From the NCBI RefSeq assembly GCF_900094575.1, contig NZ_FMAE01000005.1:736092-800091 (forward strand): DNA of 64,000 nt, read 5' to 3'. The notes beneath the pieces were generated by a model. The model was not told where the DNA came from. It saw only the letters and a program-made list of their open reading frames with translations, and searched no databases. Origin of the DNA: Bradyrhizobium yuanmingense. GTDB lineage: Bacteria > Pseudomonadota > Alphaproteobacteria > Rhizobiales > Xanthobacteraceae. The translations under genes and the position numbers were made by a program. Below, piece after piece: positions 46,601-53,843 of this stretch. The stretch's first letter is position 1; each line of letters begins with the position of its first letter.

Positions 46601-46862
46601 TACCACCTTCGATGGGGTGGCCGTCGGCGATCTCAGCGATCCTGTGTCCGTTGGAATTCTGCACAATGTCGCGCAGCCGTGGCTCGTCGAATGCCTCGTG
46701 ATGCTGAAGCGCCAACACGACGGCCTGATCGGTCCCAACGATCAGCTTGGCGAAAAAGCGTTCGATGCTGTCTGGCGCGCCTGGCGAGGCGCCGACCCCT
46801 ATGATCAGCGGGGTCTTGCTCTGGTGCTGGGCGTCGACCGGCTGGTGGCCGTTTTCGGTCAT
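43695..46862 (-). CDS. CheB-CheR-PAS-HWE histidine kinase fusion
   Basis: A 1055-residue cytosolic signalling protein. A CheB-type methylesterase domain (17-195) has S26, H54/H55 and D146 as the probable triad. A CheR-type methyltransferase (about 205-470) has the SAM loop VWVLGCATGEEAYSIGILL. Next come a PAS-like region (about 530-640), a long coiled coil of repeated EELQS.NEEL units (about 650-720), another PAS with PAC (about 735-850) and a HWE kinase (853-1045). In the kinase, H860 is in ELQHRVRN, the N box is IHELATNALKYGAL, and the defining WRE is at 993-995. Known CheB-CheR-kinase fusions act in stress or envelope sensing rather than motility. The next gene, a Crp regulator, is translationally coupled. 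Confidence 0.9.
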   Translation of the reverse strand: MTENGHQPVDAQHQSKTPLIIGVGASPGAPDSIERFFAKLIVGTDQAVVLALQHHEAFDEPRLRDIVQNSNGHRIAEIADGHPIEGGTIYLCPPAMITTVQGDRFAIRKAEQAPGERATIDSFLVSLAEERAEQSIGVILAGTGGDGTLGTATLKDHGGLAIAEKIAKADEAGHLDGNTPAAIADYVLPPEDIPEHIQVYARHLRRLEEKQGFDEVLAAAASSLSRIADILRNKTGNDFHGYKQNTFLRRVQRRMQVVRIDDIAAYLDFLRNDKDEVQHLFNDLLIGVTEFFRDKREFEVLETQIVPQIFEGKGAGQQVRVWVLGCATGEEAYSIGILLREHMARMDSVPQVQIFATDIDGRALATARVGRYRTNIEADMTSERLARWFVREGDTYCVVKELREMCIFSQHNVIKDAPFSKLDLVSCRNLLIYLNAELQNRVIPLFHFALLPERYLFLGNSENVTRHPKLFAPVDRRARIFKKLETGTRLPPEFPITTAAGRTPVEVPPVRSFGPDVGLERRAQRIAERYAPAYVITDENFQVLHFSGRTGRYIEPNAGAATLDLLQLVHRDLRLELRTALSRAAETNESVHAEQVQLGVNGHRVLVDITVEPIQEGAGGHRNFVVLFKDGPARTIEADPANPSALVRTEHVERLENDLRATRERLQATIEELESTNEELKSSNEEYQSLNEELQSANEELETSREELQSVNEELTTVNGELAHRVQELTRATSDLKNFLESTQIATVFLDNDLRVMNFTPAITQLLHLVETDTGRPISHIKARIPIEELYDDVRRVLRTLASVERELSAPDSGTRYIVRILPYRSIDNFIAGVVMTFIDVTAITRAEERQRLLLAELQHRVRNTLGVVRSIARRSAETSSTVEEYASHLDGRLNAFARTQALVTRDPEGGVDLEYLVVEELVAYNAREGEQMRVSGPKIRFQPKAAETFALSIHELATNALKYGALSQPSGRIEVTWRVDESTEPAELVFEWRERGGPAVTTRPRKGFGTELLERTLAFELKGQTTMAFNSAGLQCTITIPLTKRAFHTPVVAA

Positions 46863-47064
46863 GGCTCTGGTAGCTCACTGGCTGGCGGAACCCAAAGGGA
46901 GCCCCGCCCCTGCAATAACAGAATTCGATATTATCCCAACACTTCAAAGGCAAAAATGTCCCGGCGCCTCTTCCAGGTAGCCCGATTTAGAGGGACGAGC
47001 GCGTGTCGGGCGTCCTGCTGTCGCTGCGGAAGGGGCGCACGCGGGAGGTCAGGCGCCAACCGCC

Positions 47065-47334
47065 CTATGCTTCCGGATTAACCTCGTGCTGGAGAAAGGT
47101 CACGCGTTGCTCGATCAGCGTGCGGTGGCGCTCCCATTCGATCAGCGTCTGCTTGAGCAGGTCGACCAGCCGCTCCGCCTGACGCGTGTCATGGCCGCCT
47201 GCCATGAGCTCGCGCACCCGGTCCTCCTGATCGCGGACCCGCTGCCAGCCGCTCTCGATATCCTGCTCCGCCTTCACCAGCAGGCGTTGCTCGGCATCGA
47301 GCTGCGCGACGCGTTCGGCGAGGGAAATGGCCAT
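47065..47334 (-). CDS. Small coiled-coil protein (89 aa)
   Basis: Almost entirely helical: SLAERVAQLDAEQRLLVKAEQDIESGWQRVRDQEDRVRELMA, then HDTRQAERLVDLLKQTLIEWERHRTLIEQRV. It starts 10 nt after the CheB stop and is likely in the same transcript. It may be a partner or scaffold of that CheB; no family recognised. Confidence 0.7.
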   Translation of the reverse strand: MAISLAERVAQLDAEQRLLVKAEQDIESGWQRVRDQEDRVRELMAGGHDTRQAERLVDLLKQTLIEWERHRTLIEQRVTFLQHEVNPEA

Positions 47335-47344
47335 GACTGCGCCT

Positions 47345-48352
47345 TCACGCCTCCCGTTTGCCCACGGAAGGATCGAGCGACTTTAGCACGACGCGTCGGA
47401 TCATGTCGGCATATTCGCGGTATTCGAGCGCCCGAGCTTCGTACATCTCCGCGACGGCAGCCCGGCCCGTGCGCCGACCATCGTCGGCCATACGCTGCAC
47501 CAGTTCCGCCCGCTCCTCGATGATCCGCAGCGCCACGCGCAAGGCTTCATCGACGCGCCCCTCCTGCTCCTTGGCGAGCGCATCGGCGGTGAAACCGTGG
47601 CCGACCTGGCAGCGGAAACGCATCGGGCGGGCGTTCTTGACCTCCGAGAGCACCCCACCGCAGGTTGGACAGGTCAGGGCGACAGGGTCGGCCATAGAGA
47701 CGAGATTGTCGCTGCCGATCCGCTCACCGGCCGCGATCTCGACCTCGAGCCTGATCTCGGGCGGGATCGGCAGTGCGGCTCCGGCCTGCTCCCTGACCAG
47801 TTCAGACAGCACGTCGCCCATGGTGGCGCCGGGAACGCAGAGGTCGATGGTGGTCGCCTCCATGGCGCGCCGCGGCATTTCGTCCGAGATCGCGTCCGCG
47901 GGGTCTTGCACCACGGCCATCCCGCCGCAGCGCTTGATGGCGTTGAGGCCGGAAGCGCCGTCCGACAACAGGCCGCTCAGGAGCACGCCAATGACGCGCG
48001 GCCCGTGATAGAGGGCGGCCGAGCGGAACAGGGCATCGATAGCCGGCCGCACCATGTTCTCGCGCGGGCCGCGGCCTAGAAAGATGCGGTCCTCCGTGAC
48101 GAGAAGATGATGGTCCGGAGCACCCAGGTAGATCTGACCGGGCTCGATCTTCATGCCGTCTTCGGCCTGCCGGACGGGAAGCGGGCCGGCACTGCTGGCG
48201 ACCGTGGAAAGGATGCCGATGCCTTGGGCCGGGATGTGCAGCACGACAAAAACCGCGGCGGGCAAGTCCGCGGGCAGACGGCTCAAAATCTGCTTCAGCG
48301 GCGCGGTCGCTCCGGCCGAGCCCCCGATGACAATGATGTCGCGGTTGCCCAT
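47345..48352 (-). CDS. CheB-type protein-glutamate methylesterase without receiver, zinc-ribbon tail
   Basis: A 335-residue protein. The esterase domain (1-190) has S12 in IGGSAGATAPL, H39 in VVLHIPAQG and D131 in SGLLSDGASG. There is no N-terminal receiver, unlike chemotactic CheB. The C-terminal part has a likely zinc ribbon (C228, C231, C248, H252) and a helical end. Start 48352 is chosen because GGAGG is 8 nt upstream; 48373 is possible. A GGAAC-N16-CCTT candidate promoter lies upstream. The target of demethylation or deamidation is unknown. Confidence 0.85.
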   Translation of the reverse strand: MGNRDIIVIGGSAGATAPLKQILSRLPADLPAAVFVVLHIPAQGIGILSTVASSAGPLPVRQAEDGMKIEPGQIYLGAPDHHLLVTEDRIFLGRGPRENMVRPAIDALFRSAALYHGPRVIGVLLSGLLSDGASGLNAIKRCGGMAVVQDPADAISDEMPRRAMEATTIDLCVPGATMGDVLSELVREQAGAALPIPPEIRLEVEIAAGERIGSDNLVSMADPVALTCPTCGGVLSEVKNARPMRFRCQVGHGFTADALAKEQEGRVDEALRVALRIIEERAELVQRMADDGRRTGRAAVAEMYEARALEYREYADMIRRVVLKSLDPSVGKREA

Positions 48353-48377
48353 GGAACCGGCCTCCGATTGCATCGTT
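48353..48377 (+). promoter_or_regulatory. Perfect-match EcfG-type promoter for the response regulator
   Basis: GGAAC (48353-48357), a 16-nt spacer, then CGTT (48374-48377): an exact match to the general stress sigma consensus. It is correctly oriented 62 nt before the response regulator start and overlaps the 5' end of the divergent cheB gene. Confidence 0.7.
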
Positions 48378-48390
48378 TGCAGTTTGCACC

Positions 48391-48415
48391 AAGGCGGATC
48401 GCCGGCTTATGTTCC
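48391..48415 (-). promoter_or_regulatory. Candidate EcfG-type promoter for the cheB-like gene
   Basis: Minus strand GGAAC-N16-CCTT, one mismatch, 39 nt before the cheB start. It lies back to back with the perfect plus-strand site. Confidence 0.4.
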
Positions 48416-48439
48416 TATGCGTTTGGAGGCTGACACACC

Positions 48440-48835
48440 ATGGCGACGTCGTCGCATCAGCGCGCAGAGCTCAAGGGACGCCGCATCTTCGTCGTCGAGG
48501 ACGAGTATTTTCTCGCCGATGACATCGGCAAGACATTCCGCGCGCTGGGCGCCGAGATCGCCGGTCCCGTCGGTGATCTCGAAGCGGCGCTCAAGATCCT
48601 GCATGACGGCAGCGTCCTGGACGCCGCCGTGCTCGACGTGAACATTCGCGACGAGATGATCTTTCCGATCGCCCGCGAGCTGAGAGCACGGAACGTGCCC
48701 TTCCTTTTCACCACCGGTTACGACAAGATCACGCTCAGTCCGGAATTTCAGGACGTGCCGGTGCTGGAAAAGCCGATCGATATTGCGGCGATGGCACGGA
48801 AGCTCACCGGGCTCATCGCCGCGCAGCCGGTCTAG
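48440..48835 (+). CDS. Single-domain response regulator
   Basis: A 131-residue receiver with no output domain. The acidic pocket is E20-D21, the phospho-acceptor D66 (AVLDVNI) and the conserved lysine K111 (LEKPID). The segment FLFTTGYDK in place of the usual Thr/Ser loop recalls the FAT-GUY group of receivers, which includes phosphate-shuttling regulators that work with HWE/HisKA2 kinases in the general stress response. Its perfect EcfG-type promoter supports that reading. It probably takes phosphate from a kinase such as the one at 43695. Confidence 0.88.
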   Translation: MATSSHQRAELKGRRIFVVEDEYFLADDIGKTFRALGAEIAGPVGDLEAALKILHDGSVLDAAVLDVNIRDEMIFPIARELRARNVPFLFTTGYDKITLSPEFQDVPVLEKPIDIAAMARKLTGLIAAQPV

Positions 48836-48869
48836 TCAATGCGGTTGAAAGCTCGCAGCCGGGCGACGA

Positions 48870-48950
48870 TCAAAATAGATGCGCGAAAGCAAGCCAGGCG
48901 GTCACCGCCAGGCACAGGATAACTGCGGCGTAAGGTAGCGCGATGCGCAA
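48870..48950 (-). CDS. Putative 26-residue membrane peptide
   Basis: TTG start at 48950, then a single hydrophobic helix (IALPYAAVILCLAVTAWLAFAH) spanning nearly the whole peptide. A GGTGGGGAG site lies 9 nt upstream. It begins 19 nt after the stop of a second such peptide. Too short for homology; supported by composition, ribosome site and tandem arrangement. Confidence 0.4.
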   Translation of the reverse strand: MRIALPYAAVILCLAVTAWLAFAHLF

Positions 48951-48969
48951 GACGGCAAGCTCCCCACCT

Positions 48970-49065
48970 TCAGCTCATCATCATCCAGACGATCGCAACC
49001 ATCATCACGAGAAAACCCGTAACGGCAGTCGCGATAAAGGCCTGTTCGATGCGGTCCATCGCCAC
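48970..49065 (-). CDS. Putative 31-residue membrane peptide
   Basis: Possible GTG start at 49065 with AGGGGG 5 nt upstream, or ATG 49059. The product has a charged start (DRIEQ) and a helix (FIATAVTGFLVMMVAIVWMMM) ending in Ser. It resembles the very small single-helix subunits that accompany larger membrane complexes. It precedes the 26-residue peptide. Confidence 0.45.
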   Translation of the reverse strand: MAMDRIEQAFIATAVTGFLVMMVAIVWMMMS

Positions 49066-49155
49066 AGCAGCCCCCTCTTGGTTCAGCCCGTACAATTTGA
49101 CGGTTTGAGGGCCGCGGCGCATTAGGCTATGTGAATCGGGGTCTTCTTTCGCCTC

Positions 49156-49191
49156 GCAAAACGGTTCGCGCGCACCGCAAGGGTGCGCGCG
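49156..49191 (-). terminator. Rho-independent terminator after the SDR gene
   Basis: A 10-bp GC stem (cgcgcgcacc / ggtgcgcgcg, loop 5 nt) followed on the minus strand by AACCGTTTT, 8 nt downstream of the SDR stop. Confidence 0.75.
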
Positions 49192-49198
49192 CGTCGCT

Positions 49199-49981
49199 CT
49201 AAGATCTCGCAGTACCCGGCTCCGCCATCTTGCGATGCTGCTTGGCCAGCATCTCGTTCGGCGTGACGTTCGCGACCGTCGTCTGGATCTTGTTCTTCAT
49301 CCCGGCGACGACGTCGGACTCCCCCCGCATCATCGCATCGAAGCCGACCTTGGCAACATCGTAGGCGCCGTCCTTCTTGTCGGTGCCGACCTTGGTGTCC
49401 ATCATGTCCGCGCGGCGGAAGAACTCGGTCTCGGTCGCACCCGGCATCAGGCAGGTCACGGTGACGCCGCTGTCGCGCAGCTCCTCGCGTAGCGCAAATG
49501 AAAATGAATCGAGGAACGCCTTGCTGGCGTTGTAGGCGGCCTGGAAACTGCCTGGCATGAAGCCGGCGATCGAGCCGGTGATCAGGATCCGGCCGGCATT
49601 GCGGCGGAGCATCTCATTGCCGACGCGGTGGATCAGATACAGCGTGCCGGTGATGTTGGTGTCGATGAGGTGTTTTACCCTGGCAAAGTCCTGATCGAGG
49701 AATGCCTTGCCGAGGCCGATGCCGGCATTGGCCAGCAGCGCATCGATCGGCCGATCGCCGACCGCCGCGCACAGCTTGTCGACGCCCTCAGTGGTGGCAA
49801 GATCGGCCTCGACCGGCTCCACGCTGCCGCCGTGCCGGCGCAGATCGACGGCCACCCGCTCGATCTGAGGCTCGTCCGCGGCGATGACGAGATTGAATCC
49901 GGCCTGCGCGCAACACCTGGCGAGTTCCAGACCGATACCGGTTGAGGCGCCCGTGACGACGGCGAGTTGATTGGCGGGCAT
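49199..49981 (-). CDS. Short-chain dehydrogenase/reductase
   Basis: A 260-residue SDR. Cofactor loop VTGASTGIGLELARCC, NAG in LLANAGIGLG, catalytic Ser in ITGSIAGF, and YNASK with Tyr and Lys. The atypical extra loop FFRRADMMDTKVGTDKKDGAYD follows. The Asp/Glu pattern after the second strand (AADEP) suggests NAD preference, though this is weak. Substrate unknown. Divergent from the alcohol dehydrogenase operon. Confidence 0.9.
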   Translation of the reverse strand: MPANQLAVVTGASTGIGLELARCCAQAGFNLVIAADEPQIERVAVDLRRHGGSVEPVEADLATTEGVDKLCAAVGDRPIDALLANAGIGLGKAFLDQDFARVKHLIDTNITGTLYLIHRVGNEMLRRNAGRILITGSIAGFMPGSFQAAYNASKAFLDSFSFALREELRDSGVTVTCLMPGATETEFFRRADMMDTKVGTDKKDGAYDVAKVGFDAMMRGESDVVAGMKNKIQTTVANVTPNEMLAKQHRKMAEPGTARS

Positions 49982-50147
49982 GCGGCAAATCCTTGCAATT
50001 GAGGTCTCTGAATTGAGGTGATCTCGCTCAATCGCCGCCCTGCTCTCCCGTTCCTATTTGCGCAGCGCGAAGAATTTGCGCGCGGCGATAGCAACCATCG
50101 TACGGGCCTGGACTTAGATGGCACGTGGCTCAACCGGGAGGACGAAG

Positions 50148-51323
50148 ATGAAGGCGCTGGTCTGGCACGGCAAGGAGGACATCCGGTGCGACACCGTCAC
50201 CGACCCCGAGATCCAGGATCCGCGTGATGCCATCATCAAGGTGACGAGCTGCGCCATATGCGGCTCCGACCTGCACCTCTTTCACAATTTCATTCCGGGC
50301 ATGCTGCCCGGCGACATCATGGGCCACGAGACCATGGGCGAAGTGGTCGAGGTCGGCTCGGGTGTCAATGGCAAGCTCAAGAAGGGCGACCGCGTCGTCG
50401 TGCCGTTCACGATCATCTGCGGTGAATGCGACCAGTGCAAGCGCGGCAATTTCTCGGTGTGCGAGACGACGAACCGCAAGCGTCATCTCGCCGACAAGGT
50501 GTTCGGACACGCGACGGCGGGCCTGTTTGGCTACACGCATCTGACCGGCGGCTATCCCGGCGGCCAGGCCGAATATCTCCGGGTGCCCTTTGCCGACGCC
50601 ACCCACATCAAGGTTCCGGCGGGCATTCCGGATGAGCAATTGCTGTTCCTCAGCGACATCTTCCCCACCGGCTGGCAGGCCGCCGCGCAATGCGACATCG
50701 AGCCGACCGACACGGTCGCGATCTGGGGCTGTGGCCCGGTCGGGCAGATGGCGATCCGCAGCGCCATCCTGCTCGGCGCCAACCAGGTGATCGCGATCGA
50801 CTGCCTGCCCGAGCGGCTCAGCATGGCCGAGGCCGGCGGCGCCACCACGATCAACTTCGAGACCGAGAGCGTGGTGGAGCGCCTCCAGGAGCTGACCGAC
50901 GGCAAGGGCCCGGAAAAATGCATCGATTGCGTCGGCATGGAATCTCATGTGATGCCGTCGCTGCCCGACACCCTGCTCGACCGCGCCAAGCAGATGGTGA
51001 TGGCCGAGAGTGACCGGCCCCACGTGCTGCGCGAGATGATCTATGTCTGCCGTCCCGGCGGCATCATCTCGGTGCCGGGCGTGTACAGCGGCCTGTCCGA
51101 CATGCTCCCGATGGGCGCCTTCATGAACAAGGGCCTGACGATGCGAACCGGCCAGACCCACGTCAACCGCTGGACCGACGACCTGCTCCGCCGCATCGAA
51201 GAAGGCGAGATCGACCCGTCCTTCGTCATCACCCACACCGTCGCGCTCGCACAGGGACCGGAGATGTACCAGGTGTTTCGCGACAAGCGCGATTCCTGCG
51301 TCAAGGTCGTACTGAAGCCCTGA
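50148..51323 (+). CDS. Zinc-dependent alcohol dehydrogenase, formaldehyde-dehydrogenase-like
   Basis: A 391-residue medium-chain dehydrogenase. Catalytic zinc ligands in CAICGSDLHLFHNF and GHETMG; the structural zinc region is CGECDQCKRGNFSVCE; the cofactor fold is VAIWGCGPVGQMAIRSAILLGANQVIAID. The long insert around residues 240-290 (ECIDCVG-type ECCIDCVGMESH equivalent, KCIDCVGMESH) places it with glutathione-independent formaldehyde dehydrogenase-like enzymes. The ATG at 50148 follows a GGAGGA site. First gene of a three-gene operon. Confidence 0.9.
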   Translation: MKALVWHGKEDIRCDTVTDPEIQDPRDAIIKVTSCAICGSDLHLFHNFIPGMLPGDIMGHETMGEVVEVGSGVNGKLKKGDRVVVPFTIICGECDQCKRGNFSVCETTNRKRHLADKVFGHATAGLFGYTHLTGGYPGGQAEYLRVPFADATHIKVPAGIPDEQLLFLSDIFPTGWQAAAQCDIEPTDTVAIWGCGPVGQMAIRSAILLGANQVIAIDCLPERLSMAEAGGATTINFETESVVERLQELTDGKGPEKCIDCVGMESHVMPSLPDTLLDRAKQMVMAESDRPHVLREMIYVCRPGGIISVPGVYSGLSDMLPMGAFMNKGLTMRTGQTHVNRWTDDLLRRIEEGEIDPSFVITHTVALAQGPEMYQVFRDKRDSCVKVVLKP

Positions 51324-51333
51324 AGGACCAGCC

Positions 51334-51915
51334 ATGTTTCACTTCTCCAACATCGTTCGCACCAAGGGCGACCCCAAGATCCTCGAGGGCGGACCGAGCC
51401 TGAAGCAGCCGGCGGACCAGCTCGCGCGCGCGCTCGGCTGGTTCAGCATCGGTCTCGGCGTCGTCGAGTTGTTCGCGCCGCGGCGCGTCACCCGCACGCT
51501 GGGCATGGAAGGCCATGAGACGCTGGTCCGCGCCTTCGGCGTGCGCGAAATCATGGCCGGGATCATGACGCTGTCGGTCGAGAAAAACGCCGGCCTATGG
51601 GCTCGCGTCGGCGGCGACGGCCTCGATGCCGCCGCACTGCTGTCCGGGCTGACGGCGGACAATCCCAAGAAGGGCAATATCGCACTCGCACTGCTGATGG
51701 TCGGCGGCATCGCTGTCCTCGACTACCGTGCCGCGCAGGACACCAAGCCGCGCCGCCCGTCGCGCGATGCACGGCGCAAGCTCTATCCCAACCGCAGCGG
51801 CTTTCCCAAGGGCATCGAGAGCGCCCGAACTGCGGCAAGGCAAATCGCGGCGCATGCCAAGACAGGTGTCGAGACAAACGAGGTGAAGCAAGGTGATGAG
51901 CGACGCGTCCCGTGA
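51334..51915 (+). CDS. Conserved membrane-associated protein of the ADH operon
   Basis: A 193-residue protein starting 10 nt after the ADH stop. It has two or three moderately hydrophobic segments (ALGWFSIGLGVVELFAP, VREIMAGIMTLSV, IALALLMVGGIAVLDYRAA) and a basic C-terminal tail. Similar proteins are often annotated as cyclase dehydrase and found beside stress genes. Its end overlaps the start of the alpha-glucosidase by about 20 nt. Function unknown. Confidence 0.75.
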   Translation: MFHFSNIVRTKGDPKILEGGPSLKQPADQLARALGWFSIGLGVVELFAPRRVTRTLGMEGHETLVRAFGVREIMAGIMTLSVEKNAGLWARVGGDGLDAAALLSGLTADNPKKGNIALALLMVGGIAVLDYRAAQDTKPRRPSRDARRKLYPNRSGFPKGIESARTAARQIAAHAKTGVETNEVKQGDERRVP

Positions 51916-53500
51916 CGAAGCTGCGTGGTGGGAATCCGCCGTCGTCTACGAGATCGCGCTGATCTCCTTTCAGGACTCGAACGGCGACGGCAAGGGCGAC
52001 CTTGCCGGATTGATGTCGCGCATCGACTATTTGAAATGGCTCGGCGTCGATGCGGTGTGGCTGACGCCGATCTACAAAAGCCCCTTCCGCGACCTCGGCT
52101 ACGACATCTCCGACTATTGTTCGATCGATCCCGCCTTCGGCAGCCTCGAGGAGTTCGATCGCCTGCTCGAAGCGCTGCACGGTGCGGGCATCCGGCTTAT
52201 CCTCGACCTCGTCCCCAATCACACCGCGAACGACCACGCATGGTTCGTCGAGAGCGCGAGCTCGCGCAACAGCGCGAAAGCGGATTGGTACATCTGGGCC
52301 GATCCTGCCGAGAACGGCGGGCCGCCCAACAACTGGCTGAGCCGGTTCGGCGGCAGCGGATGGGAATGGTGCGAGGCGCGACGGCAATATTACTATCATT
52401 CCTTCCTGGTGGAGCAGCCCGACCTCAACTGGCGCAACCCGGAGGTAAGGTCAGCGATCGCCGATTCCATGCGGTTCTGGCTCGACCGCGGGGTCGATGG
52501 CTTTCGCGTCGACGCCAGCGCGGTCCTGATCAAGGACCGGCTCTTGCGCGACAATCCGTCGAACCCCAACGCAGAGGGCAAGCCGCCGCCGCAGCGGCAC
52601 ACGACGGTGTTTACCGACGACCGGCCCGAGACGATGGATTGCATCGAGTTCATCCGCGAGGTGATCGATGCCTATCCCGGACGGATGCTGTGCGGCGAGG
52701 TTCAGGGCAAGACCGATCGCATCGGCCACTTCTACGGCAACGACCGGCCGCGCCTGCATCTGCCGCTCAACTTCGCCCTGCTCGATTCCAAATGGGACGC
52801 CCTGTCGCTGCAGGCCACGGTCGACGCCTATCTCAACGCCATCCCTGACGATGGCTGGCCGGTCTGGGTCATCGGCGGCCACGACAAGCAGCGGATCGCG
52901 AGCAAGATCGGCGAGGCGCAGATGCGCGTGCTTGCGATGCTGCTGATGACGCTGCGGGGAACGCCGTTCTTCTTCATGGGCGACGAGATCGGCCGCAAGC
53001 GCGTGCCGATTCCGCAGGGCCGCGTCCGCGATCCCTTCGAGAAGCTCGTGCCCGGCTATGGCCTGTGCCGCGATCCCGAACGCGCACCGATGCGATGGGA
53101 TGACAGCCCCGATGGCGGCTTCACGACGGGCCGCCCATGGCTGCCGCTCGAGCCGCCCGATGGTGCGGCCAATGTCTCTGCACAGCAGCGCGACGAGCGC
53201 TCGATCCTCGCTCTGTTTCGCGCGCTGATGGCGCTGCGGCGCGAGCATGCCGGCCTGCCACGGGGCGGCTACGAGCCGCTGCGCTCGCAGAATGATGTCC
53301 TGGCGTACAAGCGGAGGGATGGCCGCAACGAAATCCTGGTCGCGCTCAATCTCGCGGCCGAACCGCGGAAATTCCACTGGCAAGGTCGCGGCCGTCTCTT
53401 GATGTCGACGCATCTGGATCGGCCGCCCGAGCCGGTGCCGGATGCGTCCATCCTGCTCCGGGGCAACGAAGGCGTGATCATCGCGCTCGAAGCGCGGTGA
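51896..53500 (+). CDS. GH13 alpha-amylase family glycosidase (alpha-glucosidase-like)
   Basis: A 534-residue cytosolic TIM-barrel enzyme. GH13 conserved regions can be read: LDLVPNHT (I), GFRVDAS with nucleophile D206 (II), LCGEVQ with acid/base E268 (III) and IGGHDKQR with D330 (IV). QDSNGDGKGDLAGL near the N-terminus is typical of oligo-1,6-glucosidase/trehalulose-type enzymes. Region IV has GGHD where NHD is usual. The ATG at 51896 follows AAGG; a GTG one codon earlier is possible. A role in trehalose, sucrose or glucan turnover is likely. Confidence 0.9.
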   Translation: MSDASRDEAAWWESAVVYEIALISFQDSNGDGKGDLAGLMSRIDYLKWLGVDAVWLTPIYKSPFRDLGYDISDYCSIDPAFGSLEEFDRLLEALHGAGIRLILDLVPNHTANDHAWFVESASSRNSAKADWYIWADPAENGGPPNNWLSRFGGSGWEWCEARRQYYYHSFLVEQPDLNWRNPEVRSAIADSMRFWLDRGVDGFRVDASAVLIKDRLLRDNPSNPNAEGKPPPQRHTTVFTDDRPETMDCIEFIREVIDAYPGRMLCGEVQGKTDRIGHFYGNDRPRLHLPLNFALLDSKWDALSLQATVDAYLNAIPDDGWPVWVIGGHDKQRIASKIGEAQMRVLAMLLMTLRGTPFFFMGDEIGRKRVPIPQGRVRDPFEKLVPGYGLCRDPERAPMRWDDSPDGGFTTGRPWLPLEPPDGAANVSAQQRDERSILALFRALMALRREHAGLPRGGYEPLRSQNDVLAYKRRDGRNEILVALNLAAEPRKFHWQGRGRLLMSTHLDRPPEPVPDASILLRGNEGVIIALEAR

Positions 53501-53589
53501 CGTCAAGAGGAACCATCCGCGTCGCGAAGAGTCTGATCAAGGCTTCCGGCGTCTCCCCCCGCCGCCGGAGGCAATTTGCAAGACCGCAG

Positions 53590-53623
53590 CCCCGGCGCCC
53601 ACGCCCCCTTCAGGGCGCCGGGG
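53590..53623. other. Strong GC hairpin upstream of csbD-like gene
   Basis: An 11-bp perfect stem (ccccggcgccc / gggcgccgggg) with a 12-nt loop and no T run, 41 nt before the CsbD start. It may end the glycosidase transcript with Rho or shape the CsbD leader. Confidence 0.5.
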
Positions 53624-53663
53624 TAGCGGCGTGAGCCACGGCAGGACATATCGGAGGCAGCTC

Positions 53664-53843
53664 ATGGGCAAGACCAAAGGTCTGCAGCAGCGGATCGCCG
53701 GCAAGACCAAGCAGGCCGTCGGCGAGATCATCGGCGACCAGGATCTGCACGATGACGGCAAGGCGCAGGCCGAGCGCGGGCGCGACGAACAGGACAAGCC
53801 GAGCGAACTCAATCCGCTGAAGAAGCTCAAGCAGCTGACGTGA
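53664..53843 (+). CDS. CsbD family stress protein
   Basis: A 59-residue very hydrophilic protein: GLQQRIAGKTKQAVGEIIGDQDLHDDGKAQAERG, matching CsbD-like proteins, which are general-stress proteins of unknown mechanism in many bacteria. GGAGG lies 6 nt before the ATG. Its TGA overlaps the GTG of the next gene by 4 nt, so the two are translated together. Confidence 0.9.
   Translation: MGKTKGLQQRIAGKTKQAVGEIIGDQDLHDDGKAQAERGRDEQDKPSELNPLKKLKQLT

Noticed and set aside
43605..47081. 1158-codon open frame on the plus strand
   Set aside because: Antisense shadow of the CheB-CheR-HWE kinase, which has clear domains on the minus strand; the plus-strand product is a Leu/Arg/Asp-rich pattern typical of high-GC antisense frames.
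50030..50054. EcfG-type promoter before the SDR gene
   Set aside because: GGAAC-N16-GATT on the minus strand has two mismatches in the -10 element; too weak to list.
53509..53534. EcfG-type promoter before the csbD-like gene
   Set aside because: GGAAC is present, but at 16 or 17 nt spacing the -10 reads AGTC or GTCT, at least two mismatches from CGTT.
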